Origin: Syngnathus acus | Taxonomy: Eukaryota > Chordata > Actinopteri > Syngnathiformes > Syngnathidae | Reading direction: 5' to 3' | Assembly: GCF_901709675.1 (NCBI RefSeq) | Contig: NC_051093.1 | Coordinates: 3,679,053 to 3,743,052 of the forward strand | DNA length: 64,000 nucleotides | Part shown: one piece after another, positions 48,293 through 60,900 of the stretch | Layout: every line of letters begins with the position of its first letter | Numbering within the stretch: position 1 is the first letter of the stretch | The notes under the pieces: generated by a model | Database searches by the model: none | What the model was told of the DNA's origin: nothing | Seen by the model: only the letters and a program-made list of their open reading frames with translations | Translations under genes and position numbers: made by a program

Positions 48293-48566
48293 AATTCTTC
48301 ATAGACTGCAAAATAGCAGTTTGATGATCAGCATATGTATAAAATATGTACAGAGCAACTCATTGGCAAAAATGACAGAACCTGCTGGATGTGTGTGCTT
48401 CGTTTTTCAGTGTAGAAGGCGGCAAGCGAGTAACAGTTGATCATTTTGTTGAAAAATAAAAACAATCATTCATGCTGGATATTAAGGATCCAGTCTGTGA
48501 GGTTGCTGGTGGAACATTACCACAGTTTGGGAAGGGGGAAAAAAATTGGAAAGCAGCAATCTGAGC

Positions 48567-50237
48567 TTAAGAAAGGCTGCAGTTAGACTGTTTGGACTCT
48601 CGGCCCTGAAAGAAAAAAAAACAGATTCTTAGAATCAATTTCTTATGTCACACGTTTCCCAAACGATTGCAAATTGTCATTCCACCCCGTGGAAAGAAGA
48701 TAAGCTGCCATGTCGGCCGCATACCTATATGCTAGAACGTTAGTGCTGGCTAACTGTTCCGACCGGTACCTGTTGTCTCTGCTGCTGGCGCCTGTACTCT
48801 TCCTCGCTGGCGGCCAGTGCCTGAGCTAGCGCCAGATCCTCCTGCTCCTGCGGACTGAGGCACAAACACACTGAACATGTGCCCATTTGGATTCGCTAAC
48901 AAAATCCAAAACAGAAAACAAACTATCCTATAATGGAGTAACGTGCTCACCTGAGGGTAGCCTGTGTGGGAGGTCTGGACTCGGCCAATGACATCTCTAG
49001 AGCTCTTTGTAAGGCCTGCTCCTCAGTCTGAAAGCAGGAAAGAATAAAATTGTCACACCGCTCATAGAACGAAGGCCTTACAAAATTCCTTTGCGTACCA
49101 TGCCCGCCTGAAAGGACGCCGACGGCTGCACCACATTGTGTGCCGATACAGAGGTCGGCATCGGTCTGCTTGTGCTGGAGGACAAAGAGAAGGAACAGCG
49201 TAATCAAATAAATCAAAGAGAGTGGCTCCCTCTACTGGCGAAATAATTAAATGCAGAATGTAAACAATGGGAAAGCATCCATGCAATTGTATGGGTTTTT
49301 TTCCTTACTTGCTACTGTGCCCTCTGCTGGCTGCACTGCCACCATTAGAAACTGATCTGGAGTGTCCTGGTGAGGATGAGGCAGAGGAGGAACTCTGAGC
49401 TCTCATGAAAGCGGCATGTCTACAACAAAATAGATGACGTGAAATTAGACGAGCAGTGTTCGAAGCGCAACAAGGCATATTATGGCACAAGTACCAACCC
49501 GGCCTGGGACAGAGGTTTGCCGTCGCTCTTACAATCATGGTCGAGCGGGTGCCGGTGTTTAAGACAGTAATTTAGATGACACTGGTCACATGTCACGCGC
49601 ATCATTTCCTTCTGCTTGCAGCCGCCTTTGGAGCACTTGTTGGTAAATATCTGCAAAGAGCAAGTTGAACAAGAACGTCACAGATTGGTTACAGTGAAGC
49701 GCATTTTAGTTTGAAGCTACATGGTGTCATGTGCTAACCTTTCTTTTCCGTTGCGCAGGGTCCGATTTACAATCCCGATCGATGTGCTCCCCAACTTTAA
49801 TATCAGGCATCTCTCCTCTCTTGATGGGAATGGGGATGTTGCACAGTGGGCACACTGGGACCTGGATATCCTGTTTTTGAAGCAGACATCTTGACAAATG
49901 TGGACCAATCAATGTAGCACAAGTAAATTGCACGACATGAAATGTATATGCAGAAATAGATTTCAAATCAGAATTGGGTGCAGTGAAAATCCAACTACAC
50001 AACTCCGGCTTACCTTTTTGTAAGACGAAGTGCATTTGTGGTGTGCATAAGTGACGTGGTCCTTGCAGAAGATCTCTTGACAGGCATCGCATTTCATGGG
50101 AAGGAAGTCTAGCATGACAAAGTATCCTTTTCATTTTCATGCTCATTTATGAGACATCTACAACTGGGCTGTGCTCACCTACCTAAACGCTTGCAGGTCT
50201 TCTCTGAACATTGCTCGCCCAAATCTGGAAACTCCAT
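48567..50237 (-). CDS. zfand2a: AN1-type zinc finger protein, AIRAP/AIRAPL family (UIM- and CaaX-containing)
   Basis: Proteasome- and p97-associated stress factor. Coding exons on the minus strand: 50237-50183, 50108-50014, 49870-49739, 49650-49499, 49419-49309, 49174-49099, 49027-48951, 48854-48770, 48605-48567; 822 nt, 273 residues, all phases agree. AN1 finger 1 (CSEKTCKRLDFLPMKCDACQ) at residues 10-45 and AN1 finger 2 at 100-134 (NKCSKGGC to HRHPLDHDC). Two ubiquitin-interacting motifs: EEQALQRALEMSLAE at about 209-223 and EQEDLALAQALAASEEE at about 236-253. It ends SNCSLS, a CaaX prenylation box. This architecture is that of ZFAND2B (AIRAPL), yet the neighbour is uncx, which is linked to ZFAND2A in mammals. 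The symbol follows synteny; zfand2b is the alternative. If the last intron is retained, a stop after VPVGTVSQH would give a form without CaaX. Confidence 0.9.
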
Positions 50238-50766
50238 AGCTTTCAAAGAAGTCTCTGCTAAAGAAAAAAACCCAACTGTGATGATGCAAACACAGCAGCC
50301 CACCGGATGCTAGCTAGCTAGTAGCATTAGCCTCCGTTATGTCAAGTCATCGTTACTTTGCAAACATACAACAAACCTTTGCGTTCGCGATCACATTAAG
50401 ACGCAAAGCCTGCGAGTTGTACACTACCTCCGATATAACACACATTGGAATTTCCGTCATGAAACAAGAGCAAACTAATTAAAGAAATCACATCGATTTA
50501 GACAGATACAACTCGCTAGCTGGCCCATGCTCACGCAAAAGATTAGCAACTAATTGGGTGAAGAAGTTACATAACCAATATCGACTTAAGTCTTTATGCA
50601 ATAACTTATACTACTAATAAGTTACGGGGTTACTAATACGGGGTAATACAATGGATGCCGTTAAATCGCCCACCTAGCATTTCTATTTCACTAACACTTA
50701 TGCCCTCGCAGCTAGCAAGTGGCTAACAGCAATATTTACAATAGTAGAAGTGATGTTTTTACTCAC

Positions 50767-50890
50767 CAGGTTGAACGTTGTCGTAGTCTTACAAACGTAG
50801 AATTACGGAGAAATCGTAAAATAACTCGTGTCACGTTCAAGGAGCTCCAGACGGCCAACTAACTCCTCTTGGGCCGCTCAACCGTGGATA
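50767..50890 (-). promoter_or_regulatory. Probable zfand2 5' UTR exon and core promoter
   Basis: On the minus strand, CAACCTG|GTGAGT at 50,767 is a strong donor and pairs with the acceptor at 50,258, 20 bases before the ATG. The exon start is not fixed; 50,890 is a guess. A GC box (GTAGGCGGGGCTT on the minus strand) lies at about 50,921-50,933, just upstream. No TATA box. Confidence 0.5.
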
Positions 50891-50964
50891 TTTGAGGTGA
50901 CTGTCAAAACAAGCCCCGCCTACTAAGCCTCGTCACGGTGACTTGGTGTACACGTCATCCGCAC

Positions 50965-50972
50965 TGACGTCA
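50965..50972. promoter_or_regulatory. Perfect CRE (TGACGTCA) upstream of zfand2
   Basis: Palindromic ATF/CREB site, with a half-site ACGTCA at 50,952-50,957. Position about 80-200 bases upstream of the likely zfand2 start fits a promoter element. Confidence 0.5.
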
Positions 50973-50996
50973 TACTTAATGGCCCAAAACGGCCTG

Positions 50997-51010
50997 GAAA
51001 GTTCGAGGAA
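50997..51010. promoter_or_regulatory. Candidate heat-shock element upstream of zfand2
   Basis: GAAAGTTCGAGGAA contains GAA-nn-TTC followed by GAA with a spacer one base too long, so two perfect and one displaced pentamer. ZFAND2A is a known HSF1-induced gene in mammals, which makes the position notable. Confidence 0.35.
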
Positions 51011-54000
51011 ATACTGGAGTTTTGTTTAGCGTCTAAAAAAAAGGTTATTTTGTGGACATACAGGAAACAAGATTTTACTGTTCACAATTCCCTCATATTT
51101 GATACACTGTGTGTGATGTTATTATGTAGAATCAATATTATGCATATATTATTGACCTACGTCATTTACACTGTTTGAAGTGTACCTAATTAAGTATCCG
51201 TACAATTACAACGGCTCTCGGGTTGCATGTTTTGGACACTTTTTCAAGCGTCACCTGATGCATTTTGCAGTACTACCAGTCTAACACGGTCACTAAATAG
51301 CCGCTAGAGGGCGCAACAGCTCCACACCGAAAAGCTCCCTTGAGTAATGGATGCGTTTGTGGCAGGTGATGGGGTCAAGGAGGCTTAACAGTCTGCTCGA
51401 AGATCAGTTTAAGAGCAGTCAGATGACATTTCGAAATGCAATGCTTGCTTGGATAGTCAATAAAAATGTGTGTAGTAGCTTTAGATTACGTACAAAAAAC
51501 AAATGGGGGGGGGGGGGTAGTCTGAGCTCTTCTGTGTTATTTGGTGCAGATTTTCACAAGTCATTATTCTCTTGGGTTTAGGATATTTTGGTGCAGCGGC
51601 AGATGGCTGAGCGACCCAACACAATGGGCAACTTTCTTTCCAGTAACGTGAGATGCAACCTGGGACGGATGGCCAAGCCAACTTTCCGCTGTGTAAACTA
51701 CATCTTTCATACTCGCGTGTGTGCTTATGCTTACCTTTTTGCCAATTCTTCCAAGACGTCGTGGGTTCAGGGGGACTTGATGCGGGAATACTAAAGGAGG
51801 AAAGAAGCAAACAAGAGTTTAGATCACTTTTTAAATCACTTCAATAAAGTCTATTTCAGTGTCAAAGTTGGCCTCGTCCTCAACCAAATCACAAGATCAT
51901 AATGAAAAGGTGGCTCCAAATTTACCTCCATTTTATTTTTGAAATCTTTCAGCAGAATGCTTCTAAAGTTAAATCATAATAAAAAATAATTATTATAAAC
52001 AGAGTGCACCCTTCATCCAGTGCTGTAATTAACAAAATAGGCGAAGGAAGCAGGAGGAAGAAGAGAACAAGTAGGTGGGGGGGCACGAATGCAAATTATT
52101 CCGCACAAAGGCTCCTCGCAAATTGGCGTCACCATTTCTCAAATTATATCATTACTATATTTTGAAAATGTTAATCTGTTGAGCGGATTTCCCGGGGGAG
52201 TTGAGTAAATTAGTTCTATTTCCGAGGCTGCCCGCCTCTCCGCAGGAAAAGCAGAAGAAAAAAAAAGAGGAGGGGGGAAGAGGCACGTCGGCGACAAGCA
52301 CCTCTGATTTGCTGATTACAATTAGACTCCCCACTTTGGGCTCCTTCAAGCATTCATAATTTTCGGCATATTAAGCACGTTTTAGCAAAAGGTGATAAGT
52401 CACTTTTAATTGAAATGAAATGATTATTCTAATGGAAGTTTGGTTATTCTTATTATTATTATGAGGAGGAGGCACTAGTCAGGGCAGGCTTCATTTTTTA
52501 ACATGAAGCGAAAAGAGAGAGAGAGAGAGGAAGATGAGTGCATGGAGGGGTGTGGGGGGGATTTTGAAGGGCATTAGGGTGTCAGGATTGAATGAGGTAA
52601 TTTGAAGGGAATTACTTTCTCTTCTATCAGAAATGAACTGAATTAAAAAGTCCAAATCAATCGCTTTCACTTCTCCATTCTACTTTGACAGCGGCACAAT
52701 TACAGATAATTAGATGGGAGGAAACTTTTAATTGTGGGATTAGAGGCAGAGCGTTTGCAAGGATCAGAGAGAGAGAGAGAGAGAGAGACAGGGATGGGGA
52801 ACATTTCCAAGCACTTCTTTTATTTTTTTATTTTCTTGGGGGGGTTGTTGTCGCTTTGCTTCGAAATCGAATCAAAGGATTTGGGAGCTTAAAATGGCAA
52901 CCAGCCTCTCTCTCCTGTTCTCGGTCTGGCTATTTTCTTGTACTGTTTAATTGCAACTGCATCTAGTTCATCCAAATCATCCCGCCAAAAAAAAAAAAAA
53001 TTAATTTAGATTTAATTCTATAATTATCACCAAATCAAATAATGTGCAACCTAATTTAGATGGTTAAAAATTAACGTGCGTGAAGTTAATTGAGTAATTA
53101 AACCCCCTAAACTGCTGCCTATTAATTTGCCCGCCTAATTAAAAATGAATTTGATGCCGTGCATCTTTGTTGGCAGTGGATGGGCATCCCGATAAGGCCT
53201 CAACTTGACTTTTTGAGTCCAGGTTGAACAGGTTAACTCCATTTACTGTTAAGCAGGCTTCATTGCAGCTCCAGATGTAATCGCATGGATCAAATTTCAA
53301 CAACAAGCTGCTGGAAGAGCTTATAAGAGCAACAGAAAGTCGCTCGTATGGACGCAATATGCAGGAAAATTCACGTCGGCCAAGTCGGGGTTAATAAATG
53401 CTGCTAACTTTTAAGCAGAAATTACAAACTGCACCAAATTGAACTCCGAGCGGCCATTTATTCAAATTAACCTTTGATCTTTCAAACAGCCATCGTGGAA
53501 AAAGCCCTAAATGGCGTCTAACATTTTGAGGACTTTTCTCATCAGCACCCATGAACTCATATTTATTTGGATCTACGTATATTTAAATAACAATAAATGC
53601 AATAAGAGTATAAACCACCATGCAACCCCTAACATTTTTTTTGCATGTCTATCTGCCAAAGAAAAGGCATTTGCTACAATGGGAGGAAAAAAAAAAGGCA
53701 ACAAGACAGGGAGGGCAGTGGCTCGCCTCAATGGGGCCCATGTTTGTCTTATCGAGTTAATTAAAGCAAAGAATCTGACAATGTCACCCGTGCACACGTA
53801 GAAAAGAAAAAGAACCAATGTCTCTGGGGACTGTCAAAAGATTCTTTTACCCCCCCCGCCCTCATAAAAATATAGAGATGGACCACAAGCAATTAATATT
53901 ATTATTTTGGGGCTTATATTACGAGATAATTCCTAAGGTCTTATACTGGTACTTAAAAAAAGACTTCAAAAAAAGGAGCTCATTTTCTAGGAGGTAATTC

Positions 54001-54900
54001 AAATGCATGTGGAGGCTTGTTTTTATGTGCAGGAAAGGGTCAAGTGCAGGAGCGGATTATTTCCTTCCCTCATAATAATATTAATTAAACAATTTGCATG
54101 CTAATAAGCTAACAATTATCGCGGCTTCTGTTGAGAGATTCGGGTTATTACAACATGCCAATCCCAGCGTCAAGGGTCACCGAGGAAGAGGAGTGGGTGG
54201 GTCTGTGGGGGGTCTCGGGGAGAGGGGGGTGCAAAATTTCAATTCTGATTAAACACCTTGTGACACGTCCACACTTGGCAAGCTGAATGCATCACTTGAG
54301 GGAATAATGATGTCATTTAGATTGGGCAGCAAGAAGTCGTTTTTTTTAATTGATATGGAAATATTAAATATGGAGAAATAAATCAATAAACGATATAACG
54401 ATAGCGGATTTGTATGTGCTCTGCATATAAAAAAATATGTCAAACAAAGTAAAGGTGTCTGGTGGTGGTGATGGGAAGGGGGGGGGGGGGGCGCCTCGTT
54501 GCGCTAAGCTACCCGCTTGCCTGCTCCCTTCTCCGGGATGCAAGCAGCCCTTCCTCCCGGTGGGTCCCCGGTGTAAGCTGCAATGTAGTTCTTATCAAAG
54601 CCCTCTTGTCTTGTTGTGACAGCTCTGATATTGTTTATTGAGGTGGATGTCAGCCTTAATTAGCAATCGATACGGGAGGGGGTGAGAACGGTGTGGGGGG
54701 ATGCGCTTGTGACGTCACCGGCCATTACCGCCTCTCATTGGGTCTCGGATTCCCTACAAACCAGGGCTAATTATCGGGGAGGTTTCATGTGGATAAAGTG
54801 GAGCTCATCTCCGCCTTGCACACATCATGCCCCCGCCTCGTCCGCCACATTTGCTTTTGCGTGCTTTTTAAACTTTAGAAAAAAAAGCATAACAATCCCA
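51011..54900. other. Intergenic upstream of uncx; probable regulatory DNA
   Basis: No gene. From about 51,950 the sequence is AT-rich and full of TAATTA/ATTAATT cores, densest at 52,990-53,145. GA repeats occur at 52,515-52,530 and 52,766-52,790. This composition, together with the absence of mobile elements, suggests enhancers of the adjacent developmental gene. Confidence 0.4.
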
Positions 54901-54902
54901 CC

Positions 54903-54911
54903 CCTATATAT
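54903..54911 (+). promoter_or_regulatory. TATA-like box before uncx
   Basis: CCTATATAT lies about 30 bases before the ATG. That is too close to leave a normal leader, so either the 5' UTR is extremely short or the element is incidental. Confidence 0.3.
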
Positions 54912-54938
54912 CACCGGCCCCCAGCAGACGCCCGCGGG

Positions 54939-57147
54939 ATGATGGACAGCCGAATATTGGAGCCGCCTCACGCCCAGTTCGGAGGCTCCCTCGGCGGCGG
55001 CGGAGGCATGGTGGGCTTCCCGTACCACCTGAGCCACCACCACGTCTACGAGCTGGCCGCTGGCCACCAAATCCAGTCAGCCGCTGCCGCCGTCCCTTTT
55101 TCCATAGACGGATTACTCAATGGGTCGTGCGCGGCGTCCGTGGGCGGCTCCGGCGGGCTCTTGGCGTCTGGTTGCGGGATGAACGGAGACAATCAACCGT
55201 ACAAACTAACAGGTAGGAGCGCCTCCGTGCTTGCGCGCTTGTTGGGAAATGAGCAATTATCACGCATGACGAGCACAACGAGAATGATTTGCCTTCTATG
55301 CATGCCTTTGGCGTAAAAACATGACGCAAAAAATGACAATCTAAATGCAAAAAAAAATTCTGTAAACAAGGAGGCAGACATGTGGCCGCATCCAAGCAGA
55401 TGTTTTGCAAAATTCACGCGGAAAAAAAAATCCTACTGCATGTTTGTGTGCTTGTGCTGGCAGACTCGGGAGACCTGGACAAGGAGAGCCCAGGCTGCAA
55501 GAGACGAAGAACGCGCACAAATTTCACCGGCTGGCAGCTGGAAGAGCTGGAGAAGGCGTTTAACGAGAGCCATTATCCAGACGTGTTCATGAGGGAGGCT
55601 CTGGCCCTCAGACTGGACCTCATTGAGTCCAGGGTGCAGGTAGAGTATTTTAGAAACCGGTTTTCTGGGCTGCAGATTACGATGCAAGTTTGTAGTCATG
55701 TTAAAAAAGGATCAAAGTGTCTAGTGCTACAGTTCAGCATTTTATATACATTTTTAAAAATAATGTGCATTTTTCTGCATCATCGGGCCACCTAAAAAGT
55801 GTTATTAATAGTTAATAGTAGTTTAAAATTGTGCTTACAGGCCCCTTTTGGTTTTTAAAAACCTGTGTTATTAAAGAAAAACTCTAAATTTAAATTTGCT
55901 ATTGCTGAAGTGCAACTATTTTTGTATTTTATATAAATATATATATATATATAACAAAAAATATATGTATATATGTTGCAATAATTAATAGTTACTAATA
56001 ATTTAAATAATGTGTTATGGCCTTTTACACACATGACTTGGAAAGGGCAGTTTGTTGTCTTGATATTTATTTGGAAAAAATAATTTATACCTGACATTAT
56101 ATCAGCTCCTCTGTTATTGTCGTGTGTGCACAGATTGGCCAATTAAAAGTCCAATTAAGGACCCGAGCATGTGACAGCAAGAGCAGATAGTTAATTAAAA
56201 CATTGTCGAGTTTAATTGATTTGTTTTTGGGGGAAATGAATTTAAAAAAAAAAAAAAACGCTTTGTCTCGCTTTACATGCATGCAGGTGTGGTTCCAGAA
56301 CCGCCGAGCAAAGTGGAGGAAGAAAGAGAACACCAAGAAGGGTCCGGGCCGACCCGCGCACAACGCACACCCGACAACCTGCAGCGGCGAGCCCATGGAC
56401 CCGGAAGAGATCGCTCGGCGAGAACTGGATCGCCTGGAAAAGAAGAAACGGAAGCAGGAGCGCCGCCTGCTCAAGGCCCAGAACAAGCATTTGCACGGGG
56501 ATCTATTTCACACGCCGGGATCGGACAGTGATAGCGGCTTGTCTCACGTAACTGACAGCGACCACGGAAGCGGTCAGCGCTTGGACCTCACCAAACCTCT
56601 GTGCGACCAGCCGCCTCACTCGCTGCACACGCCGAGCCAAAACCAAAGACACATGGACCAGGACGCTGGCGGCTCCGAGCTCGATTCGAGCGACAGCAGC
56701 CACCGATCGAGCCTGTGCTGCGGGACCAACCGAAACTCCGGCTTGCAGAAACTCAACCCGTTCAGCGTGGAAAGCCTCCTATCGGACTCCAGACCCAGGC
56801 GCCACTCCGCGCCCTTGCCCGCCTCTCGCCCCCTCATTGGCAAAGGACACTTTCTGCTCTACCCCATCACGCAGCCCCTCGGATTCATCGTCCCCCAGAC
56901 GGCCTTAAAAAACCCTTCGAACCCCGACAGCGGTTCCGAAGAACATCAGGCGGCCGGCATCCACGAGCGCGCAGCCTCTTCCGGGTGCAGGAGCGTCTCC
57001 CCGGGCGCCGCGGAAAGAGACCGGGCGGGGTCGGGGTCCAGCAGCCCTGGGACTTTGGGCCATGAACACGGCGCACAATGCGGGAAGGATCATTTAGAGG
57101 AAAGTCAAGTAGAATCTCCACCGAACTGTCACGAAAAAACGGAATAA
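54939..57147 (+). CDS. uncx: UNCX (Uncx4.1) paired-class homeodomain transcription factor
   Basis: Nuclear regulator of posterior somite (sclerotome), kidney and neural development. Exons 54939-55212, 55464-55639, 56287-57147; 1,311 nt, 436 residues. The N-terminus [16 protein letters not shown] is that of UNCX. Homeodomain at about 105-164 ([13 protein letters not shown] to [16 protein letters not shown]), with Gln50 and Asn51 and an intron before VWF, as in the family. Two engrailed-homology (Groucho-binding) motifs: FSIDGLL at 54-60 and FSVESLL at 309-315. A conserved [14 protein letters not shown] block follows the homeodomain, and [21 protein letters not shown] comes near the C-terminus. 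It is shorter than mammalian UNCX, whose Ala/Pro-rich runs are missing. AATAAA at 57,353 is a probable polyadenylation signal. Confidence 0.95.
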
Positions 57148-57394
57148 ACTCAAGAGGGTAACGAACACCTTAAGATTTAAGGCCAAAGCTCTTACTGTGC
57201 CACGTTAGGTTCTCCTCTCCCTTTGAGTGTGAGTGTCTAGATATCATTTTAAACGTGTCAGAAAAAGCAACAAGAAAACCCTCAAGAGCTGTTAAAAAAA
57301 AAAAAAAGAAACGACTATACTATTTATTTACATATGTGAGGCTTTTTTCTTAAATAAATCTATTGTATACAATCACTCCGAAAGCGTGTACGAC

Positions 57395-57995
57395 CTTAAA
57401 TAGCGGTAACAAGACTTCCGGGTAGGGGGCAGCCAATCACATGAGAGCGTTTTTCTTTGAGGAAATTTTCACAGGTTTGAAGTTTCTTCGAGACTTCACA
57501 CTTATTATTATTTTTTATTTTTTTAAAAGAGAGAGAGCTAATACATAGCACTGTGTGTAAAAAACAAACAAACAAAAAAAAAAACGTATTTTGCGTTGGG
57601 GTTGTAATGGACTTTGGATGGTTGTTTTTAAATGAAGACAATACTTTCAGGTAGAGTTAGCCAATCATGTGTGAGCGGGGGGGGGGATGCACAGTATATA
57701 TATTTCTAATATTAAATAGCTACAAGGAGACTTCTATAAGAAAAGCAAATCACATGAGTGCTTTTTCCTTTCTGGGGGAGGATAACCTCGTGTTGTGGGC
57801 CTATTTGGAATTGTTTCTAAATGGCAAGAAAATGACTCCTGGGTAGGGTCAGCTAATCACGTGACAGCTTTTTTGGGTGTTTTTATTTTGTTGGGGGGGG
57901 GTCTCGTGTTATATTTCTGTATATTAAAGGTAACAACAAGACTTCTTAGTAGGGCCAGTCAATAATGTGCGATTTTCTTCTTCTGGGGAGAAACG
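57395..57995 (+). repeat. Degenerate tandem repeat 3' of uncx (five units)
   Basis: A core ACAAGACTTC..GGGTAGGG.CAGCCAATCACATGAGAGC recurs in diverged form at about 57,408, 57,640, 57,728, 57,832 and 57,937. Later units are spaced about 95-110 bases; the first is about 230 bases from the second. Units share a preceding TATTAAATAG/GGTAACAA, the CCAATCAC(A/G)TGA centre, and a T-rich then G-rich tail with CTCGTGTT. No gene. Confidence 0.6.
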
Positions 57996-57999
57996 CAAG

Positions 58000-60900
58000 T
58001 TGTATTTTATATATTGCCTTAACAAATATATTCATCTTTAACACACACACACACACAGGCACACATATATCCACACATGCACACACTCCAAAAGATGAAA
58101 TGAGGTTAGGAGCCTGAGGCAAAAGGGAGCCGCTGCACTCCTGCAGAGTTTTGATATGAAAGTAATTATTTTCCCGGTGGCTACTTTGCGGGGGGAATAC
58201 GGTTTATTTTAGCTCAAAAAAAAGAGAAGGGGGGATGGTGGTGCGGAGGTGAGGGTGGAGGGGTAGGCTAATACATTACCGATTTGTGGCGATATGAAAT
58301 CACATAAACTTCCAGGAATAATAGAATTAGCATGAAAAGGCCCGGGTGTCAAATTGAAATAGGAAAATAATAGCCTCGGCAGCTGCGTGCATGTGTGCAT
58401 TATTGGATCGTGGGGAGGCATTTTCATGAGCTCTCATGCTCACTCCGTGTGTGTGCGTGTGTGTGTGTGCCAGGAGGGGGGCCCTTGTGGACAAAAAGGG
58501 GGGGGGGTGCACATGAAGATAGATGTTCGATGATATCCGCTCATTGTTGTGTCGCCTTCACGTCCATGTCGGGCTCTTATCAGCCTATTGATCACAGCCG
58601 GGCTGTAATGTGCCGGCCCGGGCCGAACGTGCCTATTTACAATAGCACAACACATTTGTTCTAATGGGCAAGGCGCTCCCCGGGGATGCCAAGCGGGATC
58701 TGGGACATCTGCTACATGCCCCCCCCACGCTCCAAGGCCGCCCCCTGCTCGCTTCCTTTGCCAATATTGCACAATATCATGTCCAAGACATGTGGAAGCC
58801 ATGTTTTTATTTTTAATAATAATCCAGCACAAAATAGCCAAGTCGGCTTTATGTACATGGACCTTTTGCTGCTTTATTTGCAAATAGGAGAAATAATGAA
58901 AGTGCTGAGGCTTTAAGTCATGGCAGGCATATAAAAACATATTTACATAAATTGACACCCTTGCAGCTGTTTGCGCAAGGACTTATTAGGGAGAACATGT
59001 GGGGGATTATATGCAGCTTGCTTGCTGCTTATTATGATTTTATTAGCATCATTGGCAATTTATAATGTAATGTCTGAATATGAAGGTGATTATTTTAGGT
59101 GCGATTAAAAATGATCAGTTTTGATTGACACGCTCAGTAAAATAAAAATAGTCATTATTGTTTGTTTGCAGGTGTTAACAGCTAAAATACGGAAGCAAAT
59201 TATTTTGATTATCGTAAATGGGCACGTTTATTCTCCTTGGCAAGATAGAACATTGTAAAATTCATACCTGTGTCAATCAAACGTTTGAAGGCTATTTTAT
59301 TTTAAATTTATGTTGAGCAGGTGTCTTATGAAAATCACAAAGACGAGAGGAAAAAAGTGCATTTTTCTTTCTATATTTTTCCTCGCGGCTCCAATTTGCA
59401 CTCGAATTGAATGTGTATCTGTATTTTATTTATTTTTCCATGCACGCTGCCCTCCGAGGCTATGTGGGACGTGTGCCCAGTTCATCTATAATTCATTAGC
59501 AGGCTGAATAGGAGTATCGCTGGCTGCACATTGGTGGCCTTAAGGTGAAATTAGCGATTTGCTTAAGTAGTTAAGCTTTTTCTCGCCCGAGAGCGGCACG
59601 CCTGCAATGCTTCAAGAGAACCATCAATCGATGGGGTTGTGCAAAAGAAAAGGGAAAAAAAAAAAGGAGCGGTGTGTCGCCCATGAATCACACTTTATGA
59701 ATTCAATTTGGGCCCCCGTATAGCCGCAGAAATTTTCAATTTGAACGCCGGGATCATTATGGGGGGAAGAGTGTAAATTGTTTTTGCTCTATTATGCATC
59801 GCCGACGCCGTCGTTTTTCTCTCTAATTACGTGGAGGTGTCAGGTCGACCTGTCACGCGGGCGCTGATTTTCAATTTAACTGATCATCGTGCATCCAGAC
59901 GCACTTGATAAATATGCCATGTCTACCGGCAAGCCTGGAATGCCAAGAGGGCAGGTGTGAGGAGAGGAGGAAGGGGGGGGGGGGCGAGGGAGGGGGGGCA
60001 GATCGGCAAAGTAATATTGGGCGGGATGTATGCAGCAATAAGTGCAGATCAGGCAGCTAATTTAGCACCTCCTGCTTTTTTTTGGTGCCATTTCCATTTC
60101 TCATTTCGAACTCTCAGAGGAGCAGGAGAGGTAGGTGCCCAGAGGCGGGAAGTAAGCTGCATGGCCGTGCACTATCATGTAGGGAGGGGGAGGGGTCCAA
60201 GAGAGAGGAGGGGGGGGTTACACGAACGCAGCAAAACCCCCCGGCCCCTCACATTTGCCGGCATATAGGATATCGGGATTAATTAAAGCTAATGGACTTT
60301 GTGTTAGTTTTATTTAATGGGGACAAATTAATTAAGGCCGTTTGGATGTGTCGTTTGGCACGCCTGCCAAATAGTAAAAAAATGACAACATTTGCCATAA
60401 TCAATATCATAAGATCATACACACATGAAAGCTCGCTTGCCTCCCCAAAAAAATCAAATGCTACTTGACATTTGGCTTCCACTGCTGCAACTTCAGTCAC
60501 AACCTTCCTCCCCCTCCCTTCTTTTTCCCCCCTCTTTCTTTTTAGGATTATTTCACAGTCCTCCTTCTCATTAATGCGCCGGTGGATTTAATCATGCTTA
60601 TCTTTCAGGCGCATACCTAGGATAAGCCTCAAATTAACCATCTGCACTGATGATTTTTTTGCAGAAAACCATGGAAAAAGACAAAATGGATGTGTGGCAT
60701 TTGCAAATACAACCTCAATGAAGATAAATTAAAGACAGCCTATTCAGATTTTTTATTTTTGTTCCCCCAAATTAAAAAATTCTCAAATTTCACTTAACAT
60801 GAATGTCAAGATTTACTGAAAAATGGTAAGACATCCACTATTTTAAGAAATCATCTTGACGGCAAAAGTGAGCCGCAGTGTAATAATATAAATTTCACAT

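Noticed and set aside
53511-53801. 96-codon frame upstream of uncx
   Set aside because: AT-rich chance frame with Lys runs, no homology and no splice or promoter context.
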